NCBI GenBank assembly: GCA_022736495.1
Contig: DZCR01000052.1
Location: forward strand, 1-19,919
DNA: 19,919 nucleotides
DNA from: Desulfobacca acetoxidans
Lineage (GTDB): Bacteria > Desulfobacterota > Desulfobaccia > Desulfobaccales > 0-14-0-80-60-11
Reading direction: 5' to 3'
Shown: one piece after another, positions 1-8,900 of the stretch
Layout: each line of letters begins with the position of its first letter
Position numbering within the stretch: position 1 is the first letter of the stretch
The notes under the pieces: model-generated
Seen by the model: the letters and a program-made list of their open reading frames with translations, nothing else
Databases searched by the model: none
What the model was told of the DNA's origin: nothing
Position numbers and translations under genes: made by a program

Positions 1-2
1 CA

Positions 3-158
3 CCCCCAATCCCTTTCGTCATATTGAGTGGAGAGTACATGCCCTACAATTTGTTAAACTTCTTCTATTGGAAAGGAAATGATGCTATAAGGTTTAAGAA
101 AATTTTAAATCTTCTCGATAAGGAGATTATTAATGGTTTGGAAGGATCATATCCCTGA
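3..158 (+). CDS. C-terminal tail of an unidentified upstream gene (5' truncated)
   Basis: Frame 3 stays open from the window edge to a TGA at 156-158 and reads like a plausible protein tail: a hydrophobic/aromatic stretch (YMPYNLLNFFYW) followed by a lysine-rich amphipathic segment. It overlaps the start of the endonuclease gene by 26 nt, a translational-coupling arrangement common in compact restriction-modification clusters. I do not recognise the family. The alternative, frame 2, ends at 82 and looks less protein-like. With only about 51 codons visible it could also be a chance open frame. If real, it is probably another member of the restriction-modification cluster, such as a control protein or second methyltransferase, but nothing in the sequence proves this. 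Confidence 0.35.
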   Translation, partial: PPIPFVILSGEYMPYNLLNFFYWKGNDAIRFKKILNLLDKEIINGLEGSYP

Positions 159-744
159 AGACATAGCCAATCTTTATGAGATTCATGATTTTAAGCATGC
201 GGCGGCAATTCTTGCTACAGAATTCCCCGCAGAATTTCATGAAGTTTGTGATGCATTAAGAACTTTTCGATTTACGGAAGAAGATGTAATTAAGGGTGGA
301 GGTAATGAAAGTAATATTCCAAAGAAGTTTTCCAATATTCTTCGCCCAATGGGATGGAAAGAAACGCAATTAAATGCTAAGATGCTTGTCGATGATAAGG
401 TTATCTGTCACGATACCCATAAAGTTGATTATATAAAAGGTAGAGTAGCCTTTGATTTGGAATGGAATAGCAAAGATCAAACGTTCGATAGGGATTTATA
501 CGCATTTAGAAATTTTTTTGAATATGATAAAATAAGTGTCGGTATATTAGTAACGCGAAGCAATGATTTAGATACTTATTTTGATAGCTTAGGCTACATT
601 GAAGACAAGAGAATTAAAAACAAATATGGAGCCAGCACTACCCACATGAAAAAACTCCTTCCCCGGCTTGAATCTGGAAGAAATGGTGGTTGCCCCCTAT
701 TGGTTTTCGGGATAACACAAAAACTATTAATTAGAGGAGTATGA
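133..744 (+). CDS. BglII/BstYI-family type II restriction endonuclease
   Basis: Predicted type II endonuclease cutting DNA at a specific site, probably with a GATC core as in BglII and BstYI; the site itself is inferred from family membership only. The 203-residue product has the family's central block: F-D-L-E-W-N-S-K at about 107-114 followed by F-D-R-D-L at 118-122. Asp99 and Glu110 with Asn112 are the likely metal-binding set, in the place of the Asp...Glu-x-Gln set of BglII. The C-terminal half has the KYGASTTH (164-171) and GRNGGCP (182-188) stretches typical of this family. A good Shine-Dalgarno AAGGAG (120-125) lies 7 nt before the ATG. The gene is very AT-rich compared with the chromosome downstream and is followed 1 nt later by a methyltransferase, so the pair looks like a transferred restriction-modification unit. 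No frameshift is seen, so it is probably intact. Confidence 0.85.
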   Translation: MVWKDHIPEDIANLYEIHDFKHAAAILATEFPAEFHEVCDALRTFRFTEEDVIKGGGNESNIPKKFSNILRPMGWKETQLNAKMLVDDKVICHDTHKVDYIKGRVAFDLEWNSKDQTFDRDLYAFRNFFEYDKISVGILVTRSNDLDTYFDSLGYIEDKRIKNKYGASTTHMKKLLPRLESGRNGGCPLLVFGITQKLLIRGV

Positions 745-745
745 T

Positions 746-1387
746 ATGCCTCCTATTGTAAAATTGGATCCGATTAATGATCTTTTGTCATGTATAGGAG
801 ATGAGAAATTTTCTACAATTCTTGCCGATCCGCCTTGGCAATTTTTTAACAGAACTGGCAAAATGGCTCCTGAGCATCGGAGACTATTGCGATATAACAC
901 ATTGACATTGGAGGAAATAAAAGCTATCCCAATCATTCAAATATCAAATAATCCAGCTCATTTATATTTGTGGGTACCAAATGCTCTATTGGCAGAGGGA
1001 TTACAAGTTATGAAAAGCTGGGGATTTGAATATAAAACAAATATTATATGGTATAAGATTAGGAAAGATGGTGGGCCAGACAGGAGAGGGGTGGGATTTT
1101 ATTTTAGAAATGTAACTGAAATGATACTTTTTGGCATTAGGGGTAAAAATGCTCGGACTTTAAAACCTGGCAGAACTCAAGCTAATATTATATGTGAGAG
1201 GAAAAGGGAACACAGTCGTAAACCCGATGAGCAATATAATATTATTGAATCATGTAGTCCAGGGCCTTATCTTGAACTATTTGCTCGTGGTTCAAGAAAG
1301 GGTTGGACAACTTGGGGAAATCAAGCTAGTAAATATCTTCCAGACTGGCCAACTTACAAAAATGCTACTCAAGAATTATTAGGATGA
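746..1387 (+). CDS. MT-A70 family DNA N6-adenine methyltransferase
   Basis: Predicted S-adenosylmethionine-dependent adenine-N6 methyltransferase that protects host DNA from the endonuclease encoded just upstream. The catalytic D-P-P-W motif is at residues 28-31, near the N-terminus as is usual for MT-A70 proteins. It is followed by the family's HLYLWVPNALL segment (about 72-82) and the W-G-F-E-Y-K-T-N-I-I-W-Y-K block (about 92-104). A C-terminal S-R-K-P-D-E-Q-Y region is the expected SAM-site end of the fold, and a final LELFAR-like segment is typical. Start ATG at 746 is supported by GAGGAG at 734-739. The endonuclease stop is 1 nt before it, so the two are co-transcribed. MT-A70 methylases partner several type II enzymes (for example MunI); pairing with a BglII-like nuclease is inferred from adjacency. 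Codon use is AT-rich like the partner gene. Confidence 0.88.
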   Translation: MPPIVKLDPINDLLSCIGDEKFSTILADPPWQFFNRTGKMAPEHRRLLRYNTLTLEEIKAIPIIQISNNPAHLYLWVPNALLAEGLQVMKSWGFEYKTNIIWYKIRKDGGPDRRGVGFYFRNVTEMILFGIRGKNARTLKPGRTQANIICERKREHSRKPDEQYNIIESCSPGPYLELFARGSRKGWTTWGNQASKYLPDWPTYKNATQELLG

Positions 1388-1406
1388 GGGGCTTCAATTT
1401 TCTAAA

Positions 1407-1433
1407 AAGGGGGCCTTCGCTCCTGGCCCCCTT
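1407..1433 (-). terminator. Rho-independent terminator of glgA1
   Basis: A perfect 9-bp stem (AAGGGGGCC at 1407-1415 pairing with GGCCCCCTT at 1425-1433) closes a 9-nt loop. Read on the minus strand the stem runs directly into a T-rich tract (complement of 1403-1408), 10 nt after the glgA1 stop codon. On the plus strand the stem is followed by CCCC, so it is unlikely to terminate the methyltransferase transcript efficiently. Confidence 0.85.
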
Positions 1434-1443
1434 CCCCAGGTCA

Positions 1444-2898
1444 TTATACCAAACTCTTATACAGTTCCAGATACTTCCGGGCCGACACTTTCCAGGAGAA
1501 GTCCTGGGCCATGGCGTGGAGCATGATGCGCTGCCACAGGTCTTGATTGGCGTAAGCGTCCAGCGCGGTATGGATGGCCTTCAGGAAGGCCTCGGGGGTG
1601 TAGTCGCTGAAGACGAAGCCGGTGCCCGGCGTTTTGGGGTCGCCCACCGGGGTCACCGTATCCGCCAGGCCGCCGGTGGCCCGGACCACGGGAATGGTGC
1701 CGTACTTCATGGAGTAGATCTGGTTTAAGCCGCAGGGCTCGTAGCGCGACGGCATCAGGAACATGTCGGCCCCGGCTTCCATGAGGTGGGCCAGCTTGTT
1801 GTCAAAGGCGATCTTGGCGCCCAGCTTGCCCTTGTATTTGGGGGCCTCGGCGGCCAGCCAGCGGTGGTATTTCTCCTCACCGGTGCCCAGGATCACCAGC
1901 ATCAGCTTCTGTTTCATGAGCTGGGGCAAAATTTCGGCCAGCAGATCGAAGCCCTTCTGGTCCGCTAACCGGGAGATCACGGCCAGGATGGGGGCGTCGG
2001 CCAGGTCCTTGGACAGGCCGAAGGCCTCCATTAAAGCTGCCTTGTTTGCCGCCTTACCTTTCAAATCCTCAGGGTTGAACGACGCCGGGATCAGGGAGTC
2101 GCTCTCGGGGCTCCAATCTTTATAATCCACGCCGTTTAGGATACCGTGCAGCTGCCCGGCCCGGGTGCGCAGCACTCCCTCCAGGCCGTAGCCGAACTCC
2201 TCGGTTTGGATCTCCTGGCTGTAGCGGCGGCTGACGGTGGTAACCGCATCGGCGCTGAGGATGCCGCCTTTGAGCAGGTTTATCTGGTCATAGTACTCCA
2301 GGCCGTTGATGGAGAAAAAGGACCAATCTAGGCCCAGCAGGGGATATTTTTCCTTAGGGAAAAGCCCCTGGTAGGCCAGGTTGTGTATGGTGAACACGGT
2401 TTTCGCCTTGGCCACAGCCTCGTCGCCGGCCCAGCGCTGCTTCAGGTACACCGGCACCAAAGCGCTCTGCCAGTCGTGGCAATGGATCACGTCGGGCGTA
2501 AAATCCAATGCCCGGCAAAAGGGCGGGACCGCGCCGCAGAAAAAGGCGAAGCGAACCAGGTTGTCAAAGTAATCACCCCGGGGGGTGCCGTAAAGCTGGC
2601 TGCGTTCATAAAACTCGTCCCGCTCCACAAAATAGAACGGCGAGCCCGACTCCGCTGGGGCCATAAGGTTGAAGGGGTGGTTGATGAGCCCCAGGTTCAC
2701 TTCCAGGTCCTCCGCGATCAGGGTGGTAGGCACCTTCCCCTGCTTCACCATGCTGTAATAGGGCATGAGGACCTTGACTTCCGCCCCTTGCTGCGCCAGG
2801 GCCTGGGGCAGCGTGCCCACGACATCGGCCAGCCCCCCGGTCTTGGCAAAAGGCACACCCTCTGAAGCAACAAACAACACGCGCAATTTCTGGCCCAT
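1444..2898 (-). CDS. glgA: Glycogen synthase 1 (GT5, ADP-glucose type)
   Basis: Transfers glucose from ADP-glucose to the growing alpha-1,4-glucan chain in the cytoplasm. The 484-residue length is standard for bacterial GlgA. The canonical K-T-G-G-L nucleotide-sugar motif is present (Lys19), as are H-C-H-D-W (139-143), the T-I-H-N segment (170-173), Arg310 and Lys315 in the SRLADQKGFDL stretch, and the C-terminal P-S-R-Y-E-P-C-G-L block (383-391, Glu387) followed by ATGGLADTV. All expected catalytic residues are therefore in place. The ATG start has AAGGAG 6 nt upstream. The gene lies only 25 nt after a NYN-domain gene and is closed by a strong terminator, so the two probably form one transcript. 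A second, more divergent glycogen synthase lies at 11621-13093, so this is the paralogue with textbook motifs. Confidence 0.95.
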   Translation of the reverse strand: MGQKLRVLFVASEGVPFAKTGGLADVVGTLPQALAQQGAEVKVLMPYYSMVKQGKVPTTLIAEDLEVNLGLINHPFNLMAPAESGSPFYFVERDEFYERSQLYGTPRGDYFDNLVRFAFFCGAVPPFCRALDFTPDVIHCHDWQSALVPVYLKQRWAGDEAVAKAKTVFTIHNLAYQGLFPKEKYPLLGLDWSFFSINGLEYYDQINLLKGGILSADAVTTVSRRYSQEIQTEEFGYGLEGVLRTRAGQLHGILNGVDYKDWSPESDSLIPASFNPEDLKGKAANKAALMEAFGLSKDLADAPILAVISRLADQKGFDLLAEILPQLMKQKLMLVILGTGEEKYHRWLAAEAPKYKGKLGAKIAFDNKLAHLMEAGADMFLMPSRYEPCGLNQIYSMKYGTIPVVRATGGLADTVTPVGDPKTPGTGFVFSDYTPEAFLKAIHTALDAYANQDLWQRIMLHAMAQDFSWKVSARKYLELYKSLV

Positions 2899-2923
2899 GG
2901 GCTCTCCTTGTGGTTGCAGTAAT

Positions 2924-3739
2924 CTAATATCTATGGATCAATTCAATATCCGACGCCACGAAGCCCTTTTCGCCCTCATTGAGGTTAAACTCGAAGATAT
3001 AATCGCGGCTGGGCAGGTTCTCGGGATGAATCCCCGGCGGCAAGTCCTTTTCCAAAAAAAACACCGAGGTATAAGGGGATTCCTCCAGGCGGGTGTCGGT
3101 AATCCAGACCTTGCCGAAACTGTCCATGAATCGGAGGAAGCCATAGGAGCGGTCTAAAAAATACTTGGTGCACACCCCCCGCACCCGGCTGCCTACCTCC
3201 CCCCAGGCGGGAGCCCCCGCGGCAGGCGGGGTGGTGGGCAACAACCCCGGCACCAGGTAGCCGGGCACGAACAGGTCCACTTCCCGGCGCAGTTGCCCCG
3301 AGACGTTGGCAAAGGCCACCAGTTCCACCCGGCAGCCCTTGTTCTGCGCCATGGTCACCACGCTGCAGAAATCACCGTCACCGGTGAACAGATAGATCAG
3401 ATCCAGACGGTCCGATTGCGACACGATATCCAGGCCCATTTCCATATCCAGATTGGCTTTGCCGTAGGTGCGGCCTGAATCATCAGTGTACCAGCGGATC
3501 GGCTTCTCCACGGCTTTAAAACCCAAATCCCGCAACGTCAGGATAAAATTCAAGGTCGTTTTGTAATTGGGATCAGAGATGGCGCGGTCTTCGTCCAGGG
3601 CTACGTAAGCATTCAGCCGCATCACTTCATCGCCGTCCCGGGCGGCAAAACGCCGGATCACTTCGTAGCGCATCCCATAGCCGCCGCTCCTCATGATATT
3701 CATGGAGTCCACATAGACCCCGACTCGCCGGTTGGCCAT
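2924..3739 (-). CDS. NYN-domain (LabA/DUF88-like) protein with C-terminal cold-shock-like domain
   Basis: Residues 5-160 match the NYN/PIN-like nuclease fold of the LabA/DUF88 group. They carry V-Y-V-D-S-M-N (Asp11, Asn14), a central K-A-N-L-D-M-E-M-G-L-D (Lys94, Asp98, Asp104) and T-G-D-G-D-F (Asp121, Asp123), which together supply the acidic metal site. After a Pro/Ala-rich linker (about 165-180), residues 186-270 read like a cold-shock/OB fold: R-G-V-C-T-K-Y-F...Y-G-F-L-R-F, then K-V-W-I-T-D, and a final E-K-G-F-V-A-S-D-I-E-L. The protein is thus probably RNA-binding and perhaps an RNase; activity is inferred. SD AGGAG lies 10 nt before the ATG. The gene sits 25 nt upstream of glgA1 on the same strand, suggesting co-transcription and possibly a role linked to glycogen synthase expression. 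The domain assignment of the C-terminal part is moderate confidence. Confidence 0.82.
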   Translation of the reverse strand: MANRRVGVYVDSMNIMRSGGYGMRYEVIRRFAARDGDEVMRLNAYVALDEDRAISDPNYKTTLNFILTLRDLGFKAVEKPIRWYTDDSGRTYGKANLDMEMGLDIVSQSDRLDLIYLFTGDGDFCSVVTMAQNKGCRVELVAFANVSGQLRREVDLFVPGYLVPGLLPTTPPAAGAPAWGEVGSRVRGVCTKYFLDRSYGFLRFMDSFGKVWITDTRLEESPYTSVFFLEKDLPPGIHPENLPSRDYIFEFNLNEGEKGFVASDIELIHRY

Positions 3740-3883
3740 AATAGTTTAACTCCTTATTATCCTGCGAAACTAATATCCGCAAGCAACCTCAGGGGTCCCC
3801 GGGCCGGCTTAACGGGAAGCTGCCCGACAGGACCGGATCTCCAAGTGAAGGAAATTCATTTTAAACCACAAATAATACCATCG

Positions 3884-4873
3884 CTAATAAACGGTCGGTT
3901 CTCCAGGCCGCGGCCGAAAGGGCCTGGCATCGGTCAACACCTTGCCTGCCTGCGTCAGACGGGCTTCTAAAAATTTTGGCAGGACCGGCAGAGCGGCACA
4001 ATACTCCGCTCCCAACCATTTCAGTGCAGTCAGACCCCGTTCTTGCAGACGGGTCGCAGCACTGACGGGCCCGGGCCAGGCCAGGTCCTCGCTTCCAGCC
4101 ACGTGGAACCCATACAGGTCCATAAAACTGGGGATGAACGCCGTATAGGCCACCACCCGGGGAAAAACCGCCTGCAAGGTGGTATTGAGGTCCGCCATCA
4201 GATGTCCCTGTAAGCCGGCCGAGCCGGATGGCACAGCTAGCACCCCATCGGGGGCCAGCTTGCTTCGGGCCAGTTCGTACATCTCCCGGGTAAACAGGTT
4301 GGGGGCCGGTCCTCCTTCCTGAGGTGCGGGTAAATCCAGGATCATGACGTCCAGAGAACCGTCGGGTTGCGCCGCCAGCCACTCGCGGCCCTCGGCGAAG
4401 ACCAGTTCGGTCCGGGGATCATCGAAGGCCCCGGCATGGAAAGTGGGCAGCCACTCCTTGCAGAGCCCCACCAATTCCGCGTCGCTGGCCACCATTACCG
4501 CCCGGCGCACCCCAGGGTGCCGCAGCACTTCCCGCAACGCGGCGCCTTTGCCCCCGCCCATGACCAGCACCCGCTGCGGGTCGGGGTGAGCCAGCATGGC
4601 CGGCTGCACCAGGGCCTCGTGGTAGATGAATTCATCCAACTCCGCAGACTGGAGGCGCCCGTCCAAGATCAATATCCGGCCCCAGAGCCGATTCTCAAAG
4701 ATCTCGAAAGCTTGCAATCCGGTCCGGCCCGCCATCACCACCCGGTCCCGGTGAAAACCCGTGAGGTCAAACCGGTTGTGCAGGTCGATGAACCAGTCCT
4801 CCGGGGGCCAACCCGGCGGCTTCTGACTTTCTCCAACCATTTTCTGCCTTGTCTTCCTCCCGCCTATAACCAT
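3884..4873 (-). CDS. Spermidine/thermospermine synthase-like (ACL5-type) aminopropyltransferase homologue
   Basis: A Rossmann-fold polyamine aminopropyltransferase homologue of 329 residues. The L-D-G-R-L-Q-S-A-E-L-D-E-F-I-Y-H-E block (70-86), H-P-D-P (96-99) and D-L-P-A-P-x-E-G-G-P-A-P-x-L-F-T (180-195) resemble thermospermine synthase (ACL5) more than classical SpeE, which has a D-S-S/T-D-P motif. Asp180 keeps the catalytic aspartate position. The usual GGGD/EG glycine loop reads GGGKG here (106-110, Lys109), and the acidic pair that binds the cofactor ribose reads V-A-S-D (Ala129, Asp131). These changes may alter cofactor use or abolish aminopropyl transfer. The ATG at 4873 has no Shine-Dalgarno; an internal ATG at 4838-4840 (Met12) has AAGG about 8 nt upstream and may be the true start. 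It is divergent from ligA across a 283-bp gap. Confidence 0.75.
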   Translation of the reverse strand: MVIGGRKTRQKMVGESQKPPGWPPEDWFIDLHNRFDLTGFHRDRVVMAGRTGLQAFEIFENRLWGRILILDGRLQSAELDEFIYHEALVQPAMLAHPDPQRVLVMGGGKGAALREVLRHPGVRRAVMVASDAELVGLCKEWLPTFHAGAFDDPRTELVFAEGREWLAAQPDGSLDVMILDLPAPQEGGPAPNLFTREMYELARSKLAPDGVLAVPSGSAGLQGHLMADLNTTLQAVFPRVVAYTAFIPSFMDLYGFHVAGSEDLAWPGPVSAATRLQERGLTALKWLGAEYCAALPVLPKFLEARLTQAGKVLTDARPFRPRPGEPTVY

Positions 4874-4890
4874 AAAAGTTTAGAGAAAAA

Positions 4891-4914
4891 AAGCGCAAAG
4901 CGCAAGCCGCAAGC
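4891..4914. repeat. Short 7-bp tandem repeat in the speE-like/ligA divergent gap
   Basis: Three consecutive heptads, AAGCGCA AAGCGCA AGCCGCA, followed by a partial AGC. They lie just upstream of the predicted start of the speE-like gene. The remainder of the 283-bp divergent gap (4874-5156) shows no convincing promoter pair or RNA gene; it should hold the promoters of both flanking genes. The repeat unit length equals that of the arrays between hisA and the radical SAM gene. Confidence 0.6.
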
Positions 4915-5108
4915 TAGTTCTCCCGCACGATGTCTCCCCGGGAAATCGCCAAAACCGGAGAGGCACCCCCCACCTTTCCACCTTGCCAACCCTGCCAAAA
5001 GCCCCTATCATGATGACCAAGAAATTAAGGGCCCAGGCTTTTTATAGCGGTTGCTATGAGTCTGGATTCTTTGGACTTTTCCAAAACATTTTTACTGAAG
5101 GTAAATAA

Positions 5109-7180
<2,072 letters not shown>

Positions 7181-7181
<1 letters not shown>

Positions 7182-7462
7182 TGGCAGAAAAAGTGCGAGT
7201 CCATGTTCTGATCGAGGGCCGGGTCCAGGGGGTCTTCTTCAGGGCCTCCACCCGGGACGAGGCCCGGGCCCGGGGGCTCAGCGGCTGGGCCCGGAACCTC
7301 CCGGACGGCCGGGTGGAAGCCTTATTCGAAGGCGACAAACGGGTCGTGGAGGACATGCTCACCTGGTGCCATAAAGGCCCCGCCTATGCCTACGTGGACC
7401 GGCTCGAGGTAGAATGGCGGCCTTACCAGGGAGATCTGACGGATTTTCGGATTGTATATTGA
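7181..7462 (+). CDS. acyP: Acylphosphatase
   Basis: Small cytoplasmic enzyme hydrolysing acyl phosphates such as acetyl phosphate and carbamoyl phosphate. The 93-residue length and the G-R-V-Q-G-V-F-F-R motif (13-21, catalytic Arg21) match the family, as does the second signature G-W-A-R-N-L-P-D-G (35-43, catalytic Asn39). The TGATG overlap with ligA and the AGAGGAG sequence ahead of its ATG support the start and co-transcription. The functional link to DNA ligase is not obvious, so the coupling may simply be for expression level. Downstream, a 70-bp gap without a terminator separates it from the next gene. Confidence 0.95.
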
Positions 7463-7532
7463 TAGGAAGTTGCTTTAGGATAGCGCATAACGATGCTGAG
7501 AACAGGATGCTCTTAAAAAGGTAGGGTTACTC

Positions 7533-7967
7533 ATGGCTGAAAACGAAACTTCCACTTCCGGCGACCTCGTGTTCAAACCCTGCGGCCGGGCGTTTTTCGT
7601 CTATTACGTGGCCATGGCCCTGGTGTTTCTCGGCCCTCGCCTCAATCCCGAGGTGGGGTTGCCCGTCTGGTTGGGGACCGTTCTGGGGTTCATCGTCTTG
7701 GCCGCAGTGATTTATCAGAAGTACGGTTCGGAATACCAGGTCACCGCCCGGGGGGTGGCCCGGGTCTGGCGCTGGCCGTCGCCCCGCCGTCAGGAGATCG
7801 CCTGGGAACACCTGGGCGAGGTCATGGTGCTCCGGGGTCTGACCCAGACCGTGCTTCAGGTGGGCAATCTCGCTTTGCGGGATAAGTCCGGGGGGTCCGA
7901 GATGTTCTGGTACGGCCTGACCAACCCCAATGACGTCAAAAAGCTGATCGACGGGAAGCGGCCATGA
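7533..7967 (+). CDS. Small membrane protein with two TM helices and a PH-like C-terminal domain
   Basis: A 144-residue protein with a short polar N-terminus, two predicted membrane helices (about 20-34 and 42-61), and a soluble C-terminal region (about 66-140). That region begins S-E-Y-Q-V-T-A-R-G-V-A-R-V and contains a W-E-H-L-G-E-V motif. The pattern resembles the bacterial PH / DUF304 membrane family, where a beta-rich domain follows a TM hairpin. The assignment rests on pattern only and the function is unknown. Its stop overlaps the next gene's start by 4 nt (ATGA), so the two membrane proteins are made together and may act together. No strong Shine-Dalgarno is seen, only a purine-rich GGTAGGG about 6 nt before the ATG. 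Confidence 0.75.
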   Translation: MAENETSTSGDLVFKPCGRAFFVYYVAMALVFLGPRLNPEVGLPVWLGTVLGFIVLAAVIYQKYGSEYQVTARGVARVWRWPSPRRQEIAWEHLGEVMVLRGLTQTVLQVGNLALRDKSGGSEMFWYGLTNPNDVKKLIDGKRP

Positions 7968-8647
7968 CAACCCTGGAAGAGGAGTGGGGCGCGGTCGCGG
8001 CCGTTCCCCTACCGGAGCGGCGCCAGGCGCCGTGGGAAGACCCGGAGCTTTCTGGCTGGGTAGGATTCTACCGCACCATCCGGGACCTCCTGCTCCACCC
8101 GAGGGACTTTTTTGAGAACCTGGGCGAGGGCGGCTGGGCCGAGCCCTTGGCCTTCGCCCTCATCGTGTCCACCGGGGGACTGTTATTCACTCTCTTCTGG
8201 CACTTCCTGATGCTGACGGGAGGGGCCGCAGGGGATACCGCCGGGCTGGCCGCTGCTCTGGACGTAAGGTCTGGGGTCTTACTGGGCCTGATGGTCGCGG
8301 CGCCGCTCCTGGTGCTGGTCGACCTGGGGGTGGGCAGCCTTTGTTGGTGGGGGAGCGTGGCGCTGGCGGGCATCAGTCAGGCGTTCACGCCGGCTTGGCG
8401 AATTTTCTGCTATGCCCATGGCGCCCTGGCCCTGGCGTTCATTCCCTTCCTGGGCCCGGCGTTGGGAGGCATCTGGATTCTGGCCCTGATGTGTATCGGC
8501 GTCCAAAAGGTGTTCAGGGTATCCGCCTTAAGTTCTCTGGGCGCCCTGGCCATTTTTCTGACGCTCCAGGCCACCCTGGCGATCACCCTTTTACTGGGCC
8601 TGATTGTTGGTCTGGCCGGCCTGGGATTTTTGGCCCTGCTGGGCTGA
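7964..8647 (+). CDS. Yip1-family integral membrane protein
   Basis: A 227-residue protein with a hydrophilic N-terminus carrying G-F-Y-R-T-I-R-D-L-L-L-H-P-R-D-F-F (34-50), a typical entry segment of bacterial YIP1 (PF04893) proteins. It then has about five hydrophobic segments: about 61-85, 104-126, 127-140 (weaker), 150-180 and 187-225. Function in bacteria is not established; membrane location is predicted. It begins inside the stop of the PH-like gene (4-nt overlap), so they form one operon. Its 3' end overlaps the convergent lapA-like gene by 57 bp, leaving no room for a conventional terminator between them. Confidence 0.8.
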   Translation: MTTLEEEWGAVAAVPLPERRQAPWEDPELSGWVGFYRTIRDLLLHPRDFFENLGEGGWAEPLAFALIVSTGGLLFTLFWHFLMLTGGAAGDTAGLAAALDVRSGVLLGLMVAAPLLVLVDLGVGSLCWWGSVALAGISQAFTPAWRIFCYAHGALALAFIPFLGPALGGIWILALMCIGVQKVFRVSALSSLGALAIFLTLQATLAITLLLGLIVGLAGLGFLALLG

Positions 8648-8881
8648 AACGGCCTCAGCCGCCTGAATTTCCCGTCGCTTCCGCCTGATTTTCAAGCCAT
8701 GGGCGGCCCAGCCGATCACTAAGCCCAACGCCACGCTGATGTAAGCCAAAAGAAATGTTGGGATTACGGCGAGCGGAAATTTGAAGAGCTTGATTTCTGG
8801 CACCGGCTGTGCATTTTCCACAGCAAAGGCAACCAATAAGATGACCAGGATGATCAGGGTCGCCAACTTGAGCTTAGCCAT
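8591..8881 (-). CDS. LapA-like (DUF1049) small membrane protein
   Basis: A 96-residue protein with two membrane helices (about 6-21 and 38-60) separated by V-E-N-A-Q-P-V at 21-27, followed by a basic stretch K-I-R-R-K-R-R at 64-70 and a Gln-rich tail. This helix - V/F-x-N - helix - basic tail plan is that of the lipopolysaccharide assembly protein A domain family (E. coli LapA). Here the link to LPS assembly is only by similarity, and no LapB partner is visible. It is the last gene of the galT-like operon, 19 nt after the response regulator. Its 3' end overlaps the Yip1 gene on the opposite strand by 57 bp. The overlapped part encodes only the low-complexity tail, so it is the less constrained of the two. 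Confidence 0.85.
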   Translation of the reverse strand: MAKLKLATLIILVILLVAFAVENAQPVPEIKLFKFPLAVIPTFLLAYISVALGLVIGWAAHGLKIRRKRREIQAAEAVSAQQGQKSQAGQTNNQAQ

Positions 8882-8900
8882 GGGCGTCTCTCTTTTATGA

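Noticed and set aside
3740..3883. Possible promoter or terminator between the speE-like gene and the NYN gene
   Set aside because: A GATAAT hexamer overlaps the Shine-Dalgarno region of the NYN gene, and GC-rich inverted words lack a U tract; neither is convincing.
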